Below are positions 23,181 through 36,000 of a stretch of DNA of 64,000 bases, one piece after another. The notes beneath the pieces are model-generated. The model did no database searches. It was not told the origin of the DNA and worked only from the letters and a program-made list of their open reading frames with translations. This DNA comes from Daucus carota subsp. sativus. Its lineage: Eukaryota > Streptophyta > Magnoliopsida > Apiales > Apiaceae. The position numbers and the translations under genes were made by a program. How positions within the stretch are numbered: position 1 is the stretch's first letter; each line of letters opens with the position of its first letter. The stretch is taken from NCBI RefSeq assembly GCF_001625215.2, contig NC_030383.2, positions 57,588,949-57,652,948 on the forward strand. Direction: 5' to 3'.

Positions 23181-24751
23181 GAAAAGAAAAAACAAAAATA
23201 TAATGTTAGTTATATTTTATCAAACAACTTGTAATACAAGGAAACATTGATATTTTTATTATTTTAAATATAAAAATACAAGGTGCTATGTTGATCAATT
23301 TTAATTTGTAACACGTAATTATTTATTTTATAATTTAAAAGTTGTCAAAAAAATATTTTTAAAATAAGTAACAAAAATATTATTGTGAAAAAAGGAATAT
23401 AAGATGGAATCATAGAATAATAAGTTTATCCGATCTTTTTTTAATGATATTGACAGGAGAAATTCCCCCAACACTTTGCAAAGCGACATCTCTTTGGATT
23501 CTTGATTTATCAAGTAATGAATTAAATGGTTCAATTCCCAGCTGTCTAGGAAATCTTAGCTCGAATTTACAAATAGTCAAACTCAGCAAGAATCAATTCA
23601 AAGGGACGCTGCCGACATTTTGTACAACGAACATTGTGATTCTTGATTTGTCAAGTAACATGTTAGGCGGTTCACTTCCACACTGTTTGTTCACAAATAC
23701 GAGCATTAATCTTAATATACTTGATCTTCATGATAATCAACTTCAAGGGACAATACCACAAATCACCGCAAACTCATGTAAATTGACTACTTTCAACATC
23801 AACAACAATCACTTTCAAGGATCAATACCCTCAGCCTTGGCCAATTGTAAGCAGTTACAAATTCTAGATTTTGGAAACAACAAAATGAAGGACTCATTTC
23901 CATCATGGATGGTGGCTCTTCCAGAGCTGCAAATTCTTGTCTTGCGATCAAATAGATTTCAGGGTAACTTGAAATTTAAGAAGATGGAACATCCATTCTC
24001 CAAACTGCGCATTATGGATCTCTCCCACAATCAATTCAATGGCAATCTACCAATCAATTTTTTTGATAATTTCAAACTCATGGGAAATTCAGATCAAAAC
24101 ATTGGTTTGAATACAACGGATAGAAGACAAAGATCATATTATGAAGCTTCTGTTTCGTTGATCATCAAAGGAATGGAGTTTGAAGTGAAAAGAATTCTCA
24201 ATATCTATACAAGTATAGATCTATCCAGCAACAAGTTTGATGGTAGAGTTCCACAAATCATCGGAGAACTTAAATCACTCAGGCTGCTCAACCTTTCACA
24301 CAACAGCTTTACAGGCCATATACCATCTCTGAAAAATATGAGCACACTTGAATCTTTAGATTTGTCTTCAAACCAATTGGCCGGCAACATTTCATGGCAA
24401 CTGACTGGCCTGACATTTCTTTCAACCTTGAACCTTTCAGAAAACCATCTTTCTGGAGCTATTCCACATGGAGGCCAATTTGACACATTCAGTAATGATT
24501 CATTTCTGGGTAACTTGGATTTGTGTGGAGGCCCTTTGACAAAACAATGCAAAGATGATGAGTTGCCAGCAGAGGAAGTTGATACTGTTGGTGTTGGTTG
24601 GTTTGATTGGCAAATGATCCTAATAGGTTATGGAAGTGGATTGGTATGCGGATTGTCCACGGGATATCTTGTTTTCACAACTTTTAAGCCTTTACGGTTT
24701 GTGATATTCATTGAGAGAGTTCAACAAAAGTTGGTCGATAGATATAATTAA
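20445..24751 (+). CDS. LRR receptor-like protein, Cf-9-type tail with MIK2-like head (gene 2)
   Basis: Exons 20445-20844, 21025-21885 and 23457-24751 join to 851 aa. The layout matches the gene at 1176: signal peptide (to about residue 28), LRR cap with CNWTGITC, about 25 LRRs, the SVSLIIKGMEFEV island, a last LRR block, an acidic segment, a membrane helix (MILIGYGSGLVCGLSTGYLVF) and a short basic tail ending QQKLVDRYN. No kinase, so it should act with a partner kinase at the plasma membrane. Exon 2 is 78 bp shorter than in gene 1, about one LRR. Intron 2 is 1,571 bp against 175 bp in gene 1 and holds a MITE-like foldback and a CA/TA microsatellite. The ATG aligns with that of gene 1. Most of exon 3 is close to gene 1, but the region around residues 640-660 is quite different, as expected for ligand-facing variation. 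Confidence 0.92.
21996..22232. mobile_element. Foldback MITE-like element in RLP gene 2 intron 2
   Basis: Imperfect inverted arms: GAAGGTTTAACCACATAT against ATATGGTCAAACCTCCT, and GACTTTTCCTGACTT against AAAAAGTCGAACGTC. TA lies at both sides. It resembles the Stowaway group but is decayed. Confidence 0.45.
23143..23180. repeat. (AC)n(AT)n compound microsatellite
   Basis: About 11 AC units followed by about 7 AT units, within intron 2 of RLP gene 2. Confidence 0.9.
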
Positions 24752-25053
24752 GAAGAATGCATTTTTTATTGTTGTAATGGAGTATTTAAAAAAAGGTTGT
24801 ATCTCAATCTTTCTATTTTTAATCCTAAAATTTTAATTAAGAAGAATGCATTGCTCATTATTGTAATGGAGCTGATAGTTACTCCCACTTAAAAAAAAAT
24901 ATCGAGTCTCTCAGTTAGTAGTCTTAAAAATGTAACATGATATTGTTCACAACTTTGAACCCTATACAATTTGTGATATTAATCGGAATAGGTGCGCAAA
25001 AGTTAATCAAAAAATACATGAAGAGCATTGATATCAAATTTCAAATTTCATTC

Positions 25054-25240
25054 ACTTCTTCGAGATAGTAAGCACAGGATCAACTCCCACTGCACTCACT
25101 CGACAGCACACTCATATCAATAATCGATAAGCCTTTTGTTTCTGAACTTTCCCCATCCTCATCAAGTGCACCAGCTTCCTCAATAGAGCCCATTTTGCAA
25201 CTCCTCATTTGATGTGCAGATGCATACACAGTCCAATGAC
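25054..25240 (-). pseudogene. Fatty alcohol oxidase 3'-exon fragment
   Basis: A degraded copy of the end of exon 3 of the oxidase at 25692-29532. It covers the region coding for HQMGSCKMG...VIDGS...NPMLTIYS, with internal deletions and substitutions. It lies 450 bp beyond the intact gene's stop in the same orientation, so it is probably what remains of a tandem duplicate. Confidence 0.85.
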
Positions 25241-25387
25241 AGAAAAAATGTCCAACTCATTCTTGTTTCTTTTATTGTGTTGTATCTTTCACGTCATTAG
25301 TTTATATAACTGAAACAAACTCCTTGTTATATTTACTGCAGGCCTCACGGTTTCAAATTTTCAATTCAATTCACTTCTTGTTATATT

Positions 25388-25475
25388 GTTTCAGAGCTCC
25401 ACATTTCCGGTCTAGGACTCTCTGGAACAATTGCTCACTTCAACAACTTCTTACCTGGACATTAACTGCAATGGT
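25388..25475 (+). pseudogene. RLP exon 1 scrap
   Basis: Matches the part of RLP exon 1 that encodes SELDISGQRLSGTLAHVNF (TTTCAGAGCTCCACATTTCC...GGAACAATTGCTCACTTCAAC). It is followed by a second short match to the CNWTGITCN segment in the wrong order. Not translatable. It extends the RLP array to the edge of the oxidase gene. Confidence 0.65.
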
Positions 25476-25691
25476 ATCATTCTAGTCGTTTCGACTAAAC
25501 GGAGCATGACCTTTATTTCTTCTGCTAAATATGTACCATTCTATACAAGAATAATAAATACCCTTTTCAACATTGAAGATATAAAAGACAAATTGCAGGT
25601 CTCATTGCATTAATGATAAAATCCATCCATGATCTATATCACCTTGCTACTGTTTATTTTATGAAAACATCGCCTAATACAAATCATCTAT

Positions 25692-28600
25692 CTAAAAGTT
25701 TCCTTTCTTTAACGACTCTGCTAGCTTCTTCGAGATGCAATAAGCAGTTGAATAGATAGTAAGCATAGGATTGACTCCAACTGCACTTGGCAATATACTT
25801 CCATCAATAACGAATAAGCCCTTTGCTTCCCAACTCTCCCCATTCTCATCAACTGCGCCAGCTTCCTCGCTAGAACCCATTTTGCAACTCCCCATCTGAT
25901 GTGCAGATGCATACACAGTCCAATGATCCTCATTCGACTTTGGCCCTCCAACTGCTGCCACGCCATCCAAGAACTCCTCCACATCTTCTCTCTTGATCCC
26001 TCCACATTTCATTCTTTGTCCATCATTGCGAAAAGTGCCTACTTCAACAGCTCCTGCTTCAATCATGATACTCAAGACTCGTCTTAGGCCGTGTTTAAGA
26101 TTTTCTTCGTCGTGCTTATTAATATCATACGAAACTCTGCCTTCTGATTTCACTTCCCCTGAACTTTGATCTCTAACTAAACTGAATAATACGGCTGTTC
26201 TTGTGTATTTTTCCATGTTATTCTTCATGTCGTTCCCTGAAGTCCAAGGAAACAATGCCGCATATGTGGCAGGTCCCATTGTAGCGGCTTCAACCACAGA
26301 TCCACCGTTGGAGTTCTCGGACTCCACCTTGTGAAGTGTAGTAAGAATCCCTCCTGTGTAACTCTTGCCTTGAATACTAGAACTTTGCTCTGGAAAATGA
26401 CCCCATGCAAATATAACAGGATGCAGATGAAGATTTCTACCAATGTTTTTGTTCTTTAGTCCACTCGAAATCATCAGTGGTGGTGTCGAAAGAGCACCAC
26501 AAGAAGAAACAGTAACACGAGCCTCAATTTGCAGCTTCTTGGTTATATTGTTGCTCACAGCATTGGCCACAACTCCAAAGCATCTCTTTTTAGTCTGCTT
26601 ATCCCCCAATATAAATTTCTCGGCTTTTACCCCTGTTAAAATAACTGCCTCCTTTTGAACAGCATCAACAAGCCACGTAGTATCAGCCCCTCTCTTGTCA
26701 CCTTTCTTACAACCAAAAGAACACAAACCACAATAATGATCTTCCGGTGAATTCCTAGGAATCCGCTCAACTTTCAACCCAAGTTTTTCACACCCTTTCC
26801 GTATCACTGAATTGGAGAACCCCTCATTTGGACAACCATATGTCACACCAAGTCTCTTACTCACCGCATCCATTGCTTCTTGATACTGAGAGCTGCCAAA
26901 AAACGGAAGCTTCTTCTCCTCGGACCACTCCTTAAGCACATCATCTGGTGTTCTAAGTGTTGCACTCCAATTCACAGCTGTCCCCCCTCCAACAGTTGAT
27001 CCTGCTTTGATCATAACTCTCCCATTATCTGATCCTAACATGCCTCCCCCTTCAAATAACTCGTTATTTGATGGCCCTTCAATTTGAGAATAGTCTTGAG
27101 CCACAAAATAGTTGCCTTTCTCAAGAACAACTACTTTTTGGCCAGAACTTGCAAGATGAGCCGCTGCAACTGCGCCTCCACAACCAGAACCAACAATGAC
27201 AACATCACATTTGATCTGAAACGCTGTCTCGTCTTCTGTCACTTCTAGGCCTTTTTGGATAAGAGACTTCTTGAAACTTATGTCATTACAATCCTTAGTT
27301 TCTATGATACCATTTTCAAGAGGCCTCTCCTTCTGGGATTTGGTTGGTATTTCCTCATTGTCTACATGATACCCAATTGTTTCACATGCTTGATTTCTAG
27401 AATTTTCATCAGTCTGCAACAAATTAAGGTCTCTAGTTTAAAAAAAGTTCAACATTATTCAAATTTAATATAAAAACCCTGTGACTCAAGAAATAGTTAG
27501 ACGTGAAGCCGCAAAATTAGACACGACCCGAAACATGAATCTCGTTTACAACTTATTTCACTGAGACAAAAACCCAAAAAGAGACCCGTCAATTCAAAAA
27601 TGACCTATAATTTCTTTACCCTTCAATTAGAAGTGATTTTAATATTGACATGTTTACGGATCTGAAGATGACTTAAAATCCAAAACCCGAAAATGACACC
27701 CCTAAAATAAGCATGTAGCAGAGTACTGCCATCATGTTAGTTAAACTAGTCCCTGAGGAGAAAAGTTCGTACACAGTTAGTTACGTTGCCTACAGGTTTT
27801 TTAGACAAAGTGGTAAAAATCTGTAGTATTGTCCTAAATGTGTTTGGTCAGACTCTTTAGCAATGTGATTCACGGAGAACAAGTATAAGACAACCTAACG
27901 AATTTCCTTCCCTTCTCCCTTAATGAACCCCACAAGCTATATTATACGGAGTCAGCCAAAGAAGACGAATACTTCCTTATATTCACAACGTGGGACGGTC
28001 ACAACAAAGCTTGCTTTTCAACTAGTATATCTCATGTGGCTATAAGCTTTTTGCAAGTTGGTTTTTTCATATAGTAGCCTATACGTCTAAAATCACTTGC
28101 AGTTGCCAGCCAAGGTTAATGATAAGCCGCGGAACCAAGATTCACAAATAGCTGATACTAAAAGAATAACTGTCAAGTTTTGGATAGTTAGGGAAAATTA
28201 TACTGATTTTTTACTAAAATTTATGGCTCAAAAAAATTCTCCACTTTTAAAGTTTAGCTTGAGCTGGAAGCTCTGGTTCCTCCCTGATAATAAGAGTAAT
28301 TAATCTATTTTTTGTATTCGACTTTTTTATATTATCTTGGATTAATTTGTATTTTGTTTTGTCATCTGAACCTGTATTCATAAATTTCCATATTTTCATC
28401 ATAAACTCAAACTGCATAAAATATCGATATTCGTATCATAAAATCAAGAAGAGGGAGGTTAAGAAATAATTACCCAAGAGAAGGCCGTGTAGCAGCAATA
28501 GGCCTTAAACAAGGCAAACACCAATCTCAATGGCATCACTTTATTAGTTCCAGATGACCATTTGAAGAGAACCTCCTCTCTTTTCTTCAATGATAATTCT

Positions 28601-29532
28601 GAGAACTTGTGTATGAATGGCCAATTCCAATCCAAACACACGAATCCGCATAGTAACAACGATCCTAATCTTGTCGAAAGCAACATCAAGCTTAGCTTCA
28701 CCAGCATCATTGCTTCTGGTAACAGCCTCGTCTTCATTGTCTCAGCAATCTATACACAAACATATACATAATTAACAACTCATCCTAGCATGCAAGAAAA
28801 AAGAAGAAAAACAACAGCTATATAAACACCGAAAATTCATAAAAGGCGTTCTCTTCCTCCCAACCATTTCTTTATACTTTCCTTCCTGAGATGTCTTATC
28901 AAATTTTTTAAATCTCAAAACTTCATTTTGTGAATAAAATTATCAGTGTCGTAATTTTAAAATCAACTACTCCCTCTACTTTTTTCCACTATACTTATAC
29001 ATCATCACTATGCTCATTTTTCTTACTATTTCACTTTGTTGGGGGTAATATTTACGTCAGAGCATGAAAATTGTGATAACCAAATATTTGACGGAACTAA
29101 AACATAGATAAACATACAAAACGTACTTCAGAATCTGAAAACTACGAGAACCAAATACTCGGTTGAACTACAATATAGGAGAAAAACTATACATCAGAAT
29201 CTAAAAACCACGAGAACCAACATAAATTACAAAAATACAAAATGATACGTCAGAATCTAAAAACCGCGAGAACCAAATACTCCGCAGAATGACAAAAGTA
29301 CCTCATGCGAGACGGGGGATTGAGGAGCCGGAACTTTAGAAGTGGAGACAGAATGAGGACACAAATCATTCGGAACAAAAGCTTCAGTGATCGAAGCCAA
29401 TGTTCGGATTTGCGACAAAGACAATCCATGGCTATAAATCTTTCTCGTTCCTCCTCTTAACAAAACATGTGACATATTAACACCACCATCTCTTCTTTCT
29501 TCCATGCTTTTTTCTTCTGCTTTAAACTCCAA
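25692..29532 (-). CDS. FAO: Long-chain fatty alcohol oxidase, GMC flavoprotein
   Basis: Three exons on the minus strand: 29532-29302, 28749-28474 and 27413-25692. They are phase-0 throughout and total 742 aa, the usual size. It should oxidise long-chain fatty alcohols to aldehydes with O2, making H2O2, in the membrane-linked omega-oxidation route. Exon 1 gives [18 protein letters not shown], a family signature. Exon 2 carries two hydrophobic segments (residues about 85-112 and 150-168). Exon 3 has the FAD Rossmann motif [18 protein letters not shown], a Cys-rich [15 protein letters not shown] patch, and the GMC end with HQMGSCKMG and [10 protein letters not shown]. The ATG at 29532 is the first one and lies 50 bp from a TATA-like run (29579-29590). 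Which Arabidopsis paralogue (FAO1, 2, 3 or 4) it matches I cannot say. Confidence 0.94.
28849..29040. mobile_element. Degenerate Stowaway-like remnant in the oxidase intron 1
   Basis: CTTCCTCCCAACCATTTCTT and TTCCTGAGATGTCTTATC resemble the left half of the MITE at 495-775. A second CTCCCTCTAC motif follows at about 28970. No paired right terminus. Confidence 0.35.
29054..29285. repeat. Tandem repeat, about 55-68 bp units, in oxidase intron 1
   Basis: Four units starting near 29055, 29122, 29190 and 29245, each containing variants of GTCAGAATCTAAAAACCGCG followed by AGAACCAAATACTC. The last copy ends about 20 bp from the donor site of exon 1. Confidence 0.85.
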
Positions 29533-31505
29533 GTCTAAAAGCTAAAGCTCACTATCAATACGCAACGAGACGGGGCTCTTTATATTATATTGCGCACGCC
29601 GGGACTGCGTATTTTATTGTTTCTCGAAGTGCATCTTTGTTGACTCGTTAACACATGCTAGAATCGTATTGAAAAAATCTTGGCCAGCCTGTAGGAAATT
29701 TGGTGGTGATAGTGATCGGAGTGTGAGAAGTTGTTGTGTGAAAGAATTTGAGGCCGAATAAATATCGAAAAGGTGGATTTGTTTATGTAGTGTGGAAAAG
29801 TGGACTTGTTTAGAAAAGATAAATCCGTTTTTATTGTGGTGGTTGTAATCTTATCTGAACTTCTTGATGGTCTTTGATAAGGAAAAGGGAAAAAAATTCT
29901 AATAAGGTAGACATTAATTGAATATTAATTGAAAAGGGAAAAAAATTTAAAATGATATTCATTAAATGTTCACAACAAACATATTTTAAAATTTCAATTG
30001 AATATTATCAGATTTTGTTGGATAATTTTAAATTCTAATTAAATAGCTAAATACTAAAATATTTTTCCAAATGAACTAAATATATCTGAATTTCAATAAT
30101 AATATTTTCCTAAGAATTTCAATTAAAAAAGATTATGATGAAAAACTGGTGGCTCCAGTTTGTCATGAGTTCGTGACACTGTGAGTTGTGACTTGTGAGT
30201 CATGATGTACAAAGTTACTCAAAACTGTGTCCAATTATTGCTTGTGGACTTTTCTAATATTTGTCAAAATGGATTTATCAACTTGTTCTACATATCTCTA
30301 ATGGCGTGCGGAATATTATACAAATTAAAATAAAAAAAATCAACGTTATATTACTTCAATCATATGGCTCTTACAAATGAAATTTTTTAAAATTTTATAT
30401 ATTATATAAAAATGAATTATTTTAAATTTTAACATATATACTTTATTTATTTACCAAAATTATCAATTTAAAAATTTTACAGTGAAATATATAGTTACAA
30501 TTTTAATTTATAAGAAAATATAGAAAAATATTTTTATAACTAACCAAAATACTTAAATATATCTGTGTTGATTAAGGGAATAAATCTCTTTTTTTTATAT
30601 GAAAATGACCAATCCATCGTTCATTTATTATATTTAAATTTTATTTCAAAATGATACTATTTATTGGAACACAAACTAACTTATACAAAAGTAAAATCTA
30701 GCTAATAATACAATCCTTGACCTTGCATTTAATACCGACCCCAGTCGAGTTTATTTTTATTCCGTCAATATAAGTTGCCGAGTCCTGAAAGTGATGGTCA
30801 CTTTTTCACTTCCTTTCTTATGGACTTTTGACTACACTTGCTACAATTTTTTTAACACTTGTTATCCCTCAACTAGGCTTTTCATTCAGAGTACTAATGA
30901 TTTTTTTGCACCATCTGAACGTTAATACATTGAACGGAAAGATTTCTGTTCATTTTCACGGAGGTGGCAAGCCACCCATTCATTTCATTTATCTAACAAA
31001 ATTGTTAGGGGTATAAACCAAATCAAACATATTCGTATATCTCATTTAGAATAAAGTTAAGAATCACTGGCATAAACCAAACCAAACATATTCGTATATC
31101 TCATTTAGAATAAAGTTAGGAATCACGAAAGCAGATGATGATTTATTGATTTATATATACATTAAATAGTTTGGTATGTGCATATTATATTGATGTGAAG
31201 TAAGTTTGGTATGTGCATATTATACTGATGTGAAGTAAACTAAACGTGGAGTAGTTATTTTGGTACACTCTTTTTCCATCTTGAGTTCCAATACCAAACA
31301 ATTTACTCCCACTTCTCTATTCTTTACGAAACAGAAAACAGAAATCTCAACACATATTTTCAATTTTCTATGAACTTAGTTTCATAAATTATTTTATTTT
31401 ATATAATAATATTTTTAAGATTTTATTGAAAAACTAAAAGGACAGAGGGAGGGCATATTATGTCAGGTGCAGATTACCCCTTTACGGGTCAAACCAAATC
31501 TCTTA
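29533..31505. other. Intergenic, oxidase promoter side
   Basis: AT-rich, no gene found. The first 100 bp are the likely oxidase promoter and leader. A 55-bp sequence is duplicated head to tail at 31013-31067 and 31072-31126, and a second of about 33 bp at 31170-31237 (TTTGGTATGTGCATATTATA). Confidence 0.6.
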
Positions 31506-31807
31506 CTCCCCTCCGTCCCATTTTATGTGACCTCATTTCCTTTTTGGGACGTCCCAAAAAGAATGAACTTACAATATTTACTATTTTTGAACACTACTTT
31601 TCACTATTACACCCACCATCTCTATATTTTATACTCTCTTTTTATTAAATAAACACTATTACACCCACTACTTTCCTCCAATATCTTAAATCTATTATAA
31701 AATATTGATGGGTCCCACCACTTTATCTACTTTTCAACTACATTTACTACCTTTTTCTTAATCTCCGTGAAAATCAAATCAGTTCACATAAATTGGGACG
31801 GAGGGAG
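31506..31807. mobile_element. Stowaway-type MITE, 302 bp
   Basis: Starts CTCCCCTCCGTCCCA and ends TTGGGACGGAGGGAG, flanked by TA (31504-31505, 31808-31809). The interior has the TTGGGACGTCCCAAAAAG motif shared with 45313-45638. The short frames drawn here are artefacts. Confidence 0.88.
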
Positions 31808-33024
31808 TAATATTTAGAGTTACTCCCGGCAAGTTTTTATGTTCATGATTTGCACATACTTTAAGACTTCTACAAAATATAGTTTCATAACGTTTTTAAA
31901 AATTTTCTTTTTTAATAAAATTTTAAAAATCAAACTTTTATTCAGAGAAAAAAGTTTTTAAAAAATTATTATAAAAGTAAAATTATAAAATTTTCAAAAT
32001 ACGTGTCAAAAATTAATGTAAAAAATTTGATAGGACAAAGAAAGTACACTACAGGATAGCAGATAATAATGGCCACCAGAAACCTGTAATTACTTGAATA
32101 CCCCTGGCGGCTGGCTCCCCATATCACAGGGCAAGGATAACACTATTATACTAGTCATTACTTAAATCAGAATGACAGAAATCGAATATGCAAGACTTTC
32201 AAATGATTCAGTCAACCTAAAGAAATAAACAAACAAACGTTCTAAATGCATGGATCATTAAAAAATAAAACTAAGCTTATTCTGTATATCTGATCCATTC
32301 CCTTGTAGAAAAATAACCACTAAATCAGCCAAGTATCCTCACTAGGGAGATAAATTACGAAGCACTAGGGAGATAAATTACGAAGCAAATAAAATGCATG
32401 GTTACTTTAGAAGCACACTTTCTGCAAAATGCAAGCGCCATCCCTATAAACACAACTTCCGCTATGAACAAATAAAAGCACATTTTGCATTTTCAGCAAA
32501 ATGCAAAATGCGTGATGACTTTATAAACACAACTTCTACTATGAAAGAGTCAATAGGTAGATTAACAAGGATTAACCCTAGTTACACATCTGTGTTTCTC
32601 GATGCTACCTAATATAGTTGAACCTATTTTTAAACATTATATGATGATTAAGCGGAGATACTGGAGCAATCAAATGTCTAATGCCAACACAAATTTTAGA
32701 AGGCTTTACAAATCTTTTAACAATCCAAGGAATGTGTAAAGGTCGTATCGTCGGTAAGGTCATGTTACCAGGAATGATCAGCACATCATTATCCAACTTG
32801 AAACTGCACGTTGATCTTTGAGGGACAAGTACTGCTTTCTTGCTAGCATAATTCAATCTACAAGTGGCACCTCTTTCTTGAGATTTGACCTAAACAGGGT
32901 AACGAAAAGGTTTTCTGCAGTGTGCTTGTAGACACATTACGAATATGAAGAATCCGAAAACTAGGTTTGTTGGCAATATTTGCTTAAACAAAAATGCTTA
33001 TCCAAAATTCAGAAGATATGAATG
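31808..33024. other. Intergenic, downstream of phytochelatin synthase
   Basis: No gene found. It includes a perfect 23-bp tandem duplication (32340-32362, 32363-32385) and an imperfect duplication of an AGCACA.TTT.TGCA.AATGC element around 32408-32510. The 3' untranslated end of the synthase is in the last few hundred bases. Confidence 0.55.
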
Positions 33025-36000
33025 TCAAAAGATGGGTGCACCTAGCTCTTCCTCTACCTTGTTATCTTTGCATCTCTTGAGAACAAGCAGCTGCCCACGC
33101 AAGTGCAAAACCTGCCATTACATAATGATACAATTATAAGTTAAAAATATTTCTATAGCTAAACAAGGGAAAGGATTATGCATTTGCATCATCTGAATTC
33201 ATTAAACCTGACTATAAGACTATATCTTGGCAAGCCCGAAATATGTCATTTAACTAAAGAAATTAGTAAGTAACTATTAAATATGTGATCTTACAAATAT
33301 TATGTTTTATTATAACAATAGAGAGATTATTGGAAGCTGAATTAAACGCAACAACTTAAGCAAAATCTAAAGATCCTCCAAGGCGAAACCATTCAAGATT
33401 CTAGTAAAATAGTAGTTTAGTACTTGACGACTCCGTTTTTAAGTTGCATCACTGTTTCGTATGCGGGCGGATATTATTCTCATTTTAAGTGTTGCATTAT
33501 TTTAGTAAAAATATTTACGAGTCTGAAGGGAACATGAAGATGAGACCAAATGCTATAAATACCCAGCAATATCTATTTAATTGTCAACAAAAGAAGCCTA
33601 GAAATAGCAAATTAACAGATATAAATTACCTCTTCTTGAAGCAGAGTAGGAAGATTATCTGTTGAAACAAGTCGACGTATTTCCTGCAGAAGCTTCTCAT
33701 TCTTTATACCGGACCATGTCTCTGGAGGCAAAGCCAGTAAAAGTGCTGTCAAAACATCATTGCTTGCTGGGTACAGAACTTTGTAACTGCTCGGACAAGA
33801 ACCAGAGCAGCTGACCTCTGTTTGAGAAGAAGGAACAAGTACATCCACCTGCTGCTCATCATTGCCATTAACGACCTTGCCAGAAATCACTGTAACAGAA
33901 TTGTCCCCATTGGCTCTTATGCATTTTAAACCTGTTTCTGCACAAGAATATGCAACAGAAGACCTACAGTTTCCTTCCATCAGACCTGCTCCTTGGCAAC
34001 ATATATTTGCTGCAATTGAAGGCAAACTTTCTTCATTACTAAAAGATTTCATGCCCTGGCAACATGAACTTTTTGAGCTTAGAAATTCTGTCACGTGCTT
34101 GTAAAGACCAAGCTCTTGTACTTGCTTCAAAACCTCTTCCTGCCAAAAATAAAAACTGAACAACTGTAAAGTGTAAATTGTATAAGACATGTAACAAAAG
34201 TCAAAATGTACTCTAAATAACTAAAAACAAGGATGGCAGTGCTTTTCTGGTTATTTGAGAAGAAAAAAGACCTTCACAGCAAGCCTTCCTTTCTCTTCTT
34301 CGCTTAGGCTTTGACCACCATCCTCTTGTCTTCGAACTTCTGCAATCCACTTGATAAATTCTGCAAAATTTGATGGAAGGGACTTGAAAACAACAGAGAG
34401 AACATTCTTTACATCTGCTACATCTCCCAAACCCAGTAGTACAGGAACATCTTCCACAAGATACTTTGCTGTACTGGCCCAACTCTCATGTTTACAGCTC
34501 TGAAAATTGACCAAAACTAGGAGCTGAGAAATCAAGTCATGCCAGCTTTGACTCTATGAACTAATATTAACCACAGAGATATGGAAAAAGAACTAAAGAG
34601 GAAACACTAGCCATATATAATTTAACTTATTCAGTCAAGTTTCAATTCATTCTAGCAGTACTGTCAAAAGTTGCAGTAGAAACAACTGAAATAAATTATA
34701 TTCATCTTTGCTATCTGGATTTCCAAGTCAACATTGTCATGCCTAACTCTCCCAAACTATGGCTACATTCATCTCTGGCTCTTTTCTTATGCAAAATAAC
34801 AAACAAAATCAATAGTTTCAGTTATCCAGATGATGCGTCTCAAATATTTCCGAGTACAAGTTGAACATAACATTAAAAAAAACTGAACCATACCAGTGTA
34901 TAAAGTAGTGCTGGGGCTCTGTGAAGCCTAGATATTAACATGAACCTGGAAAGAACAAAAAATAAAGCTTTAAAATTGAGAACATAGCCAATCTATCTAT
35001 TTATATGTTTATTTTGTCTTGCTATCCGTCCATCTATATAGGATTACATATAGATCTATACAGGAATTAAGGGCAAGTGAGACTTGACAATTTACTGGTC
35101 CATAGTAAACTTAATTGTAAAGGATCGCACGGACTCATTATATAAAATAACCCCCAAAAGAATATACTGGTGTAACATAATCTTCGATTTAGCTTCTCAG
35201 CAAAAAATCAGATAACAAGTGAAATATGAAATGAATAGAAAATTCAATACCCTCTATGATGTCCACTTGATTTATCCAAGGTATTCATGGCCTCCCACAG
35301 TAGAGTAAGTGGTACCCAGTGAGGAGGATACTTGAACCGTGCAACATCTAGTATTAGTGCCATATCTTTTCCAGCATGATAACCACCAATAGGTGAAAAG
35401 TGGCCTTCTCCTGTCTGCAATAAAATCATATATAAATAAACAATTTAAACATGTCTAATACAATGAATATAACAGTTATTTATTCATATTTGAATCTCTT
35501 TGTCCCATCTTTCATTATGTTTAGCATTTACATAGGGTGTTTCCCAAGTTTAGTTTATGGATTCTCTTCAAAACTCCTGCCATCCCCGCAAATTGAGAAT
35601 CTGTGATATAATGCTTTCTGTTATGCATCTCAATCATGCTACGGAACAGAATATGTGAAACCTTCTAAAGTAAAACAAGAATTTCATCTCGGGTTTACCA
35701 GCTTAGTAACTGCAAAGCAATGCTTTCACACAATAGACCTCACCAGGCTTCTTCCTATCATTTTTTTCTTCCTATTTTGTTTTAACACTGTTTGGTAAAA
35801 TGATTATCTTATTGACAATTGATAGCTTTAAACATGAAAAAAAAAAAAAAAATCCTGACCAACCAATCAAGAAAGATACTTTTTTCTGCTGAAATATTGT
35901 ACTGGAAAATTATATTTCTGGGTAGGCCATTCTTTGCAACGAAATATGCTAAAAAGCGAAGCACATAAATTACCTGTTCAAATGTTCCTCGATGATAAGA

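Noticed and set aside
25721-26005. Antisense and shifted frames over the alcohol oxidase exon 3
   Set aside because: Shadows of the real coding frame, which carries the GMC motifs.
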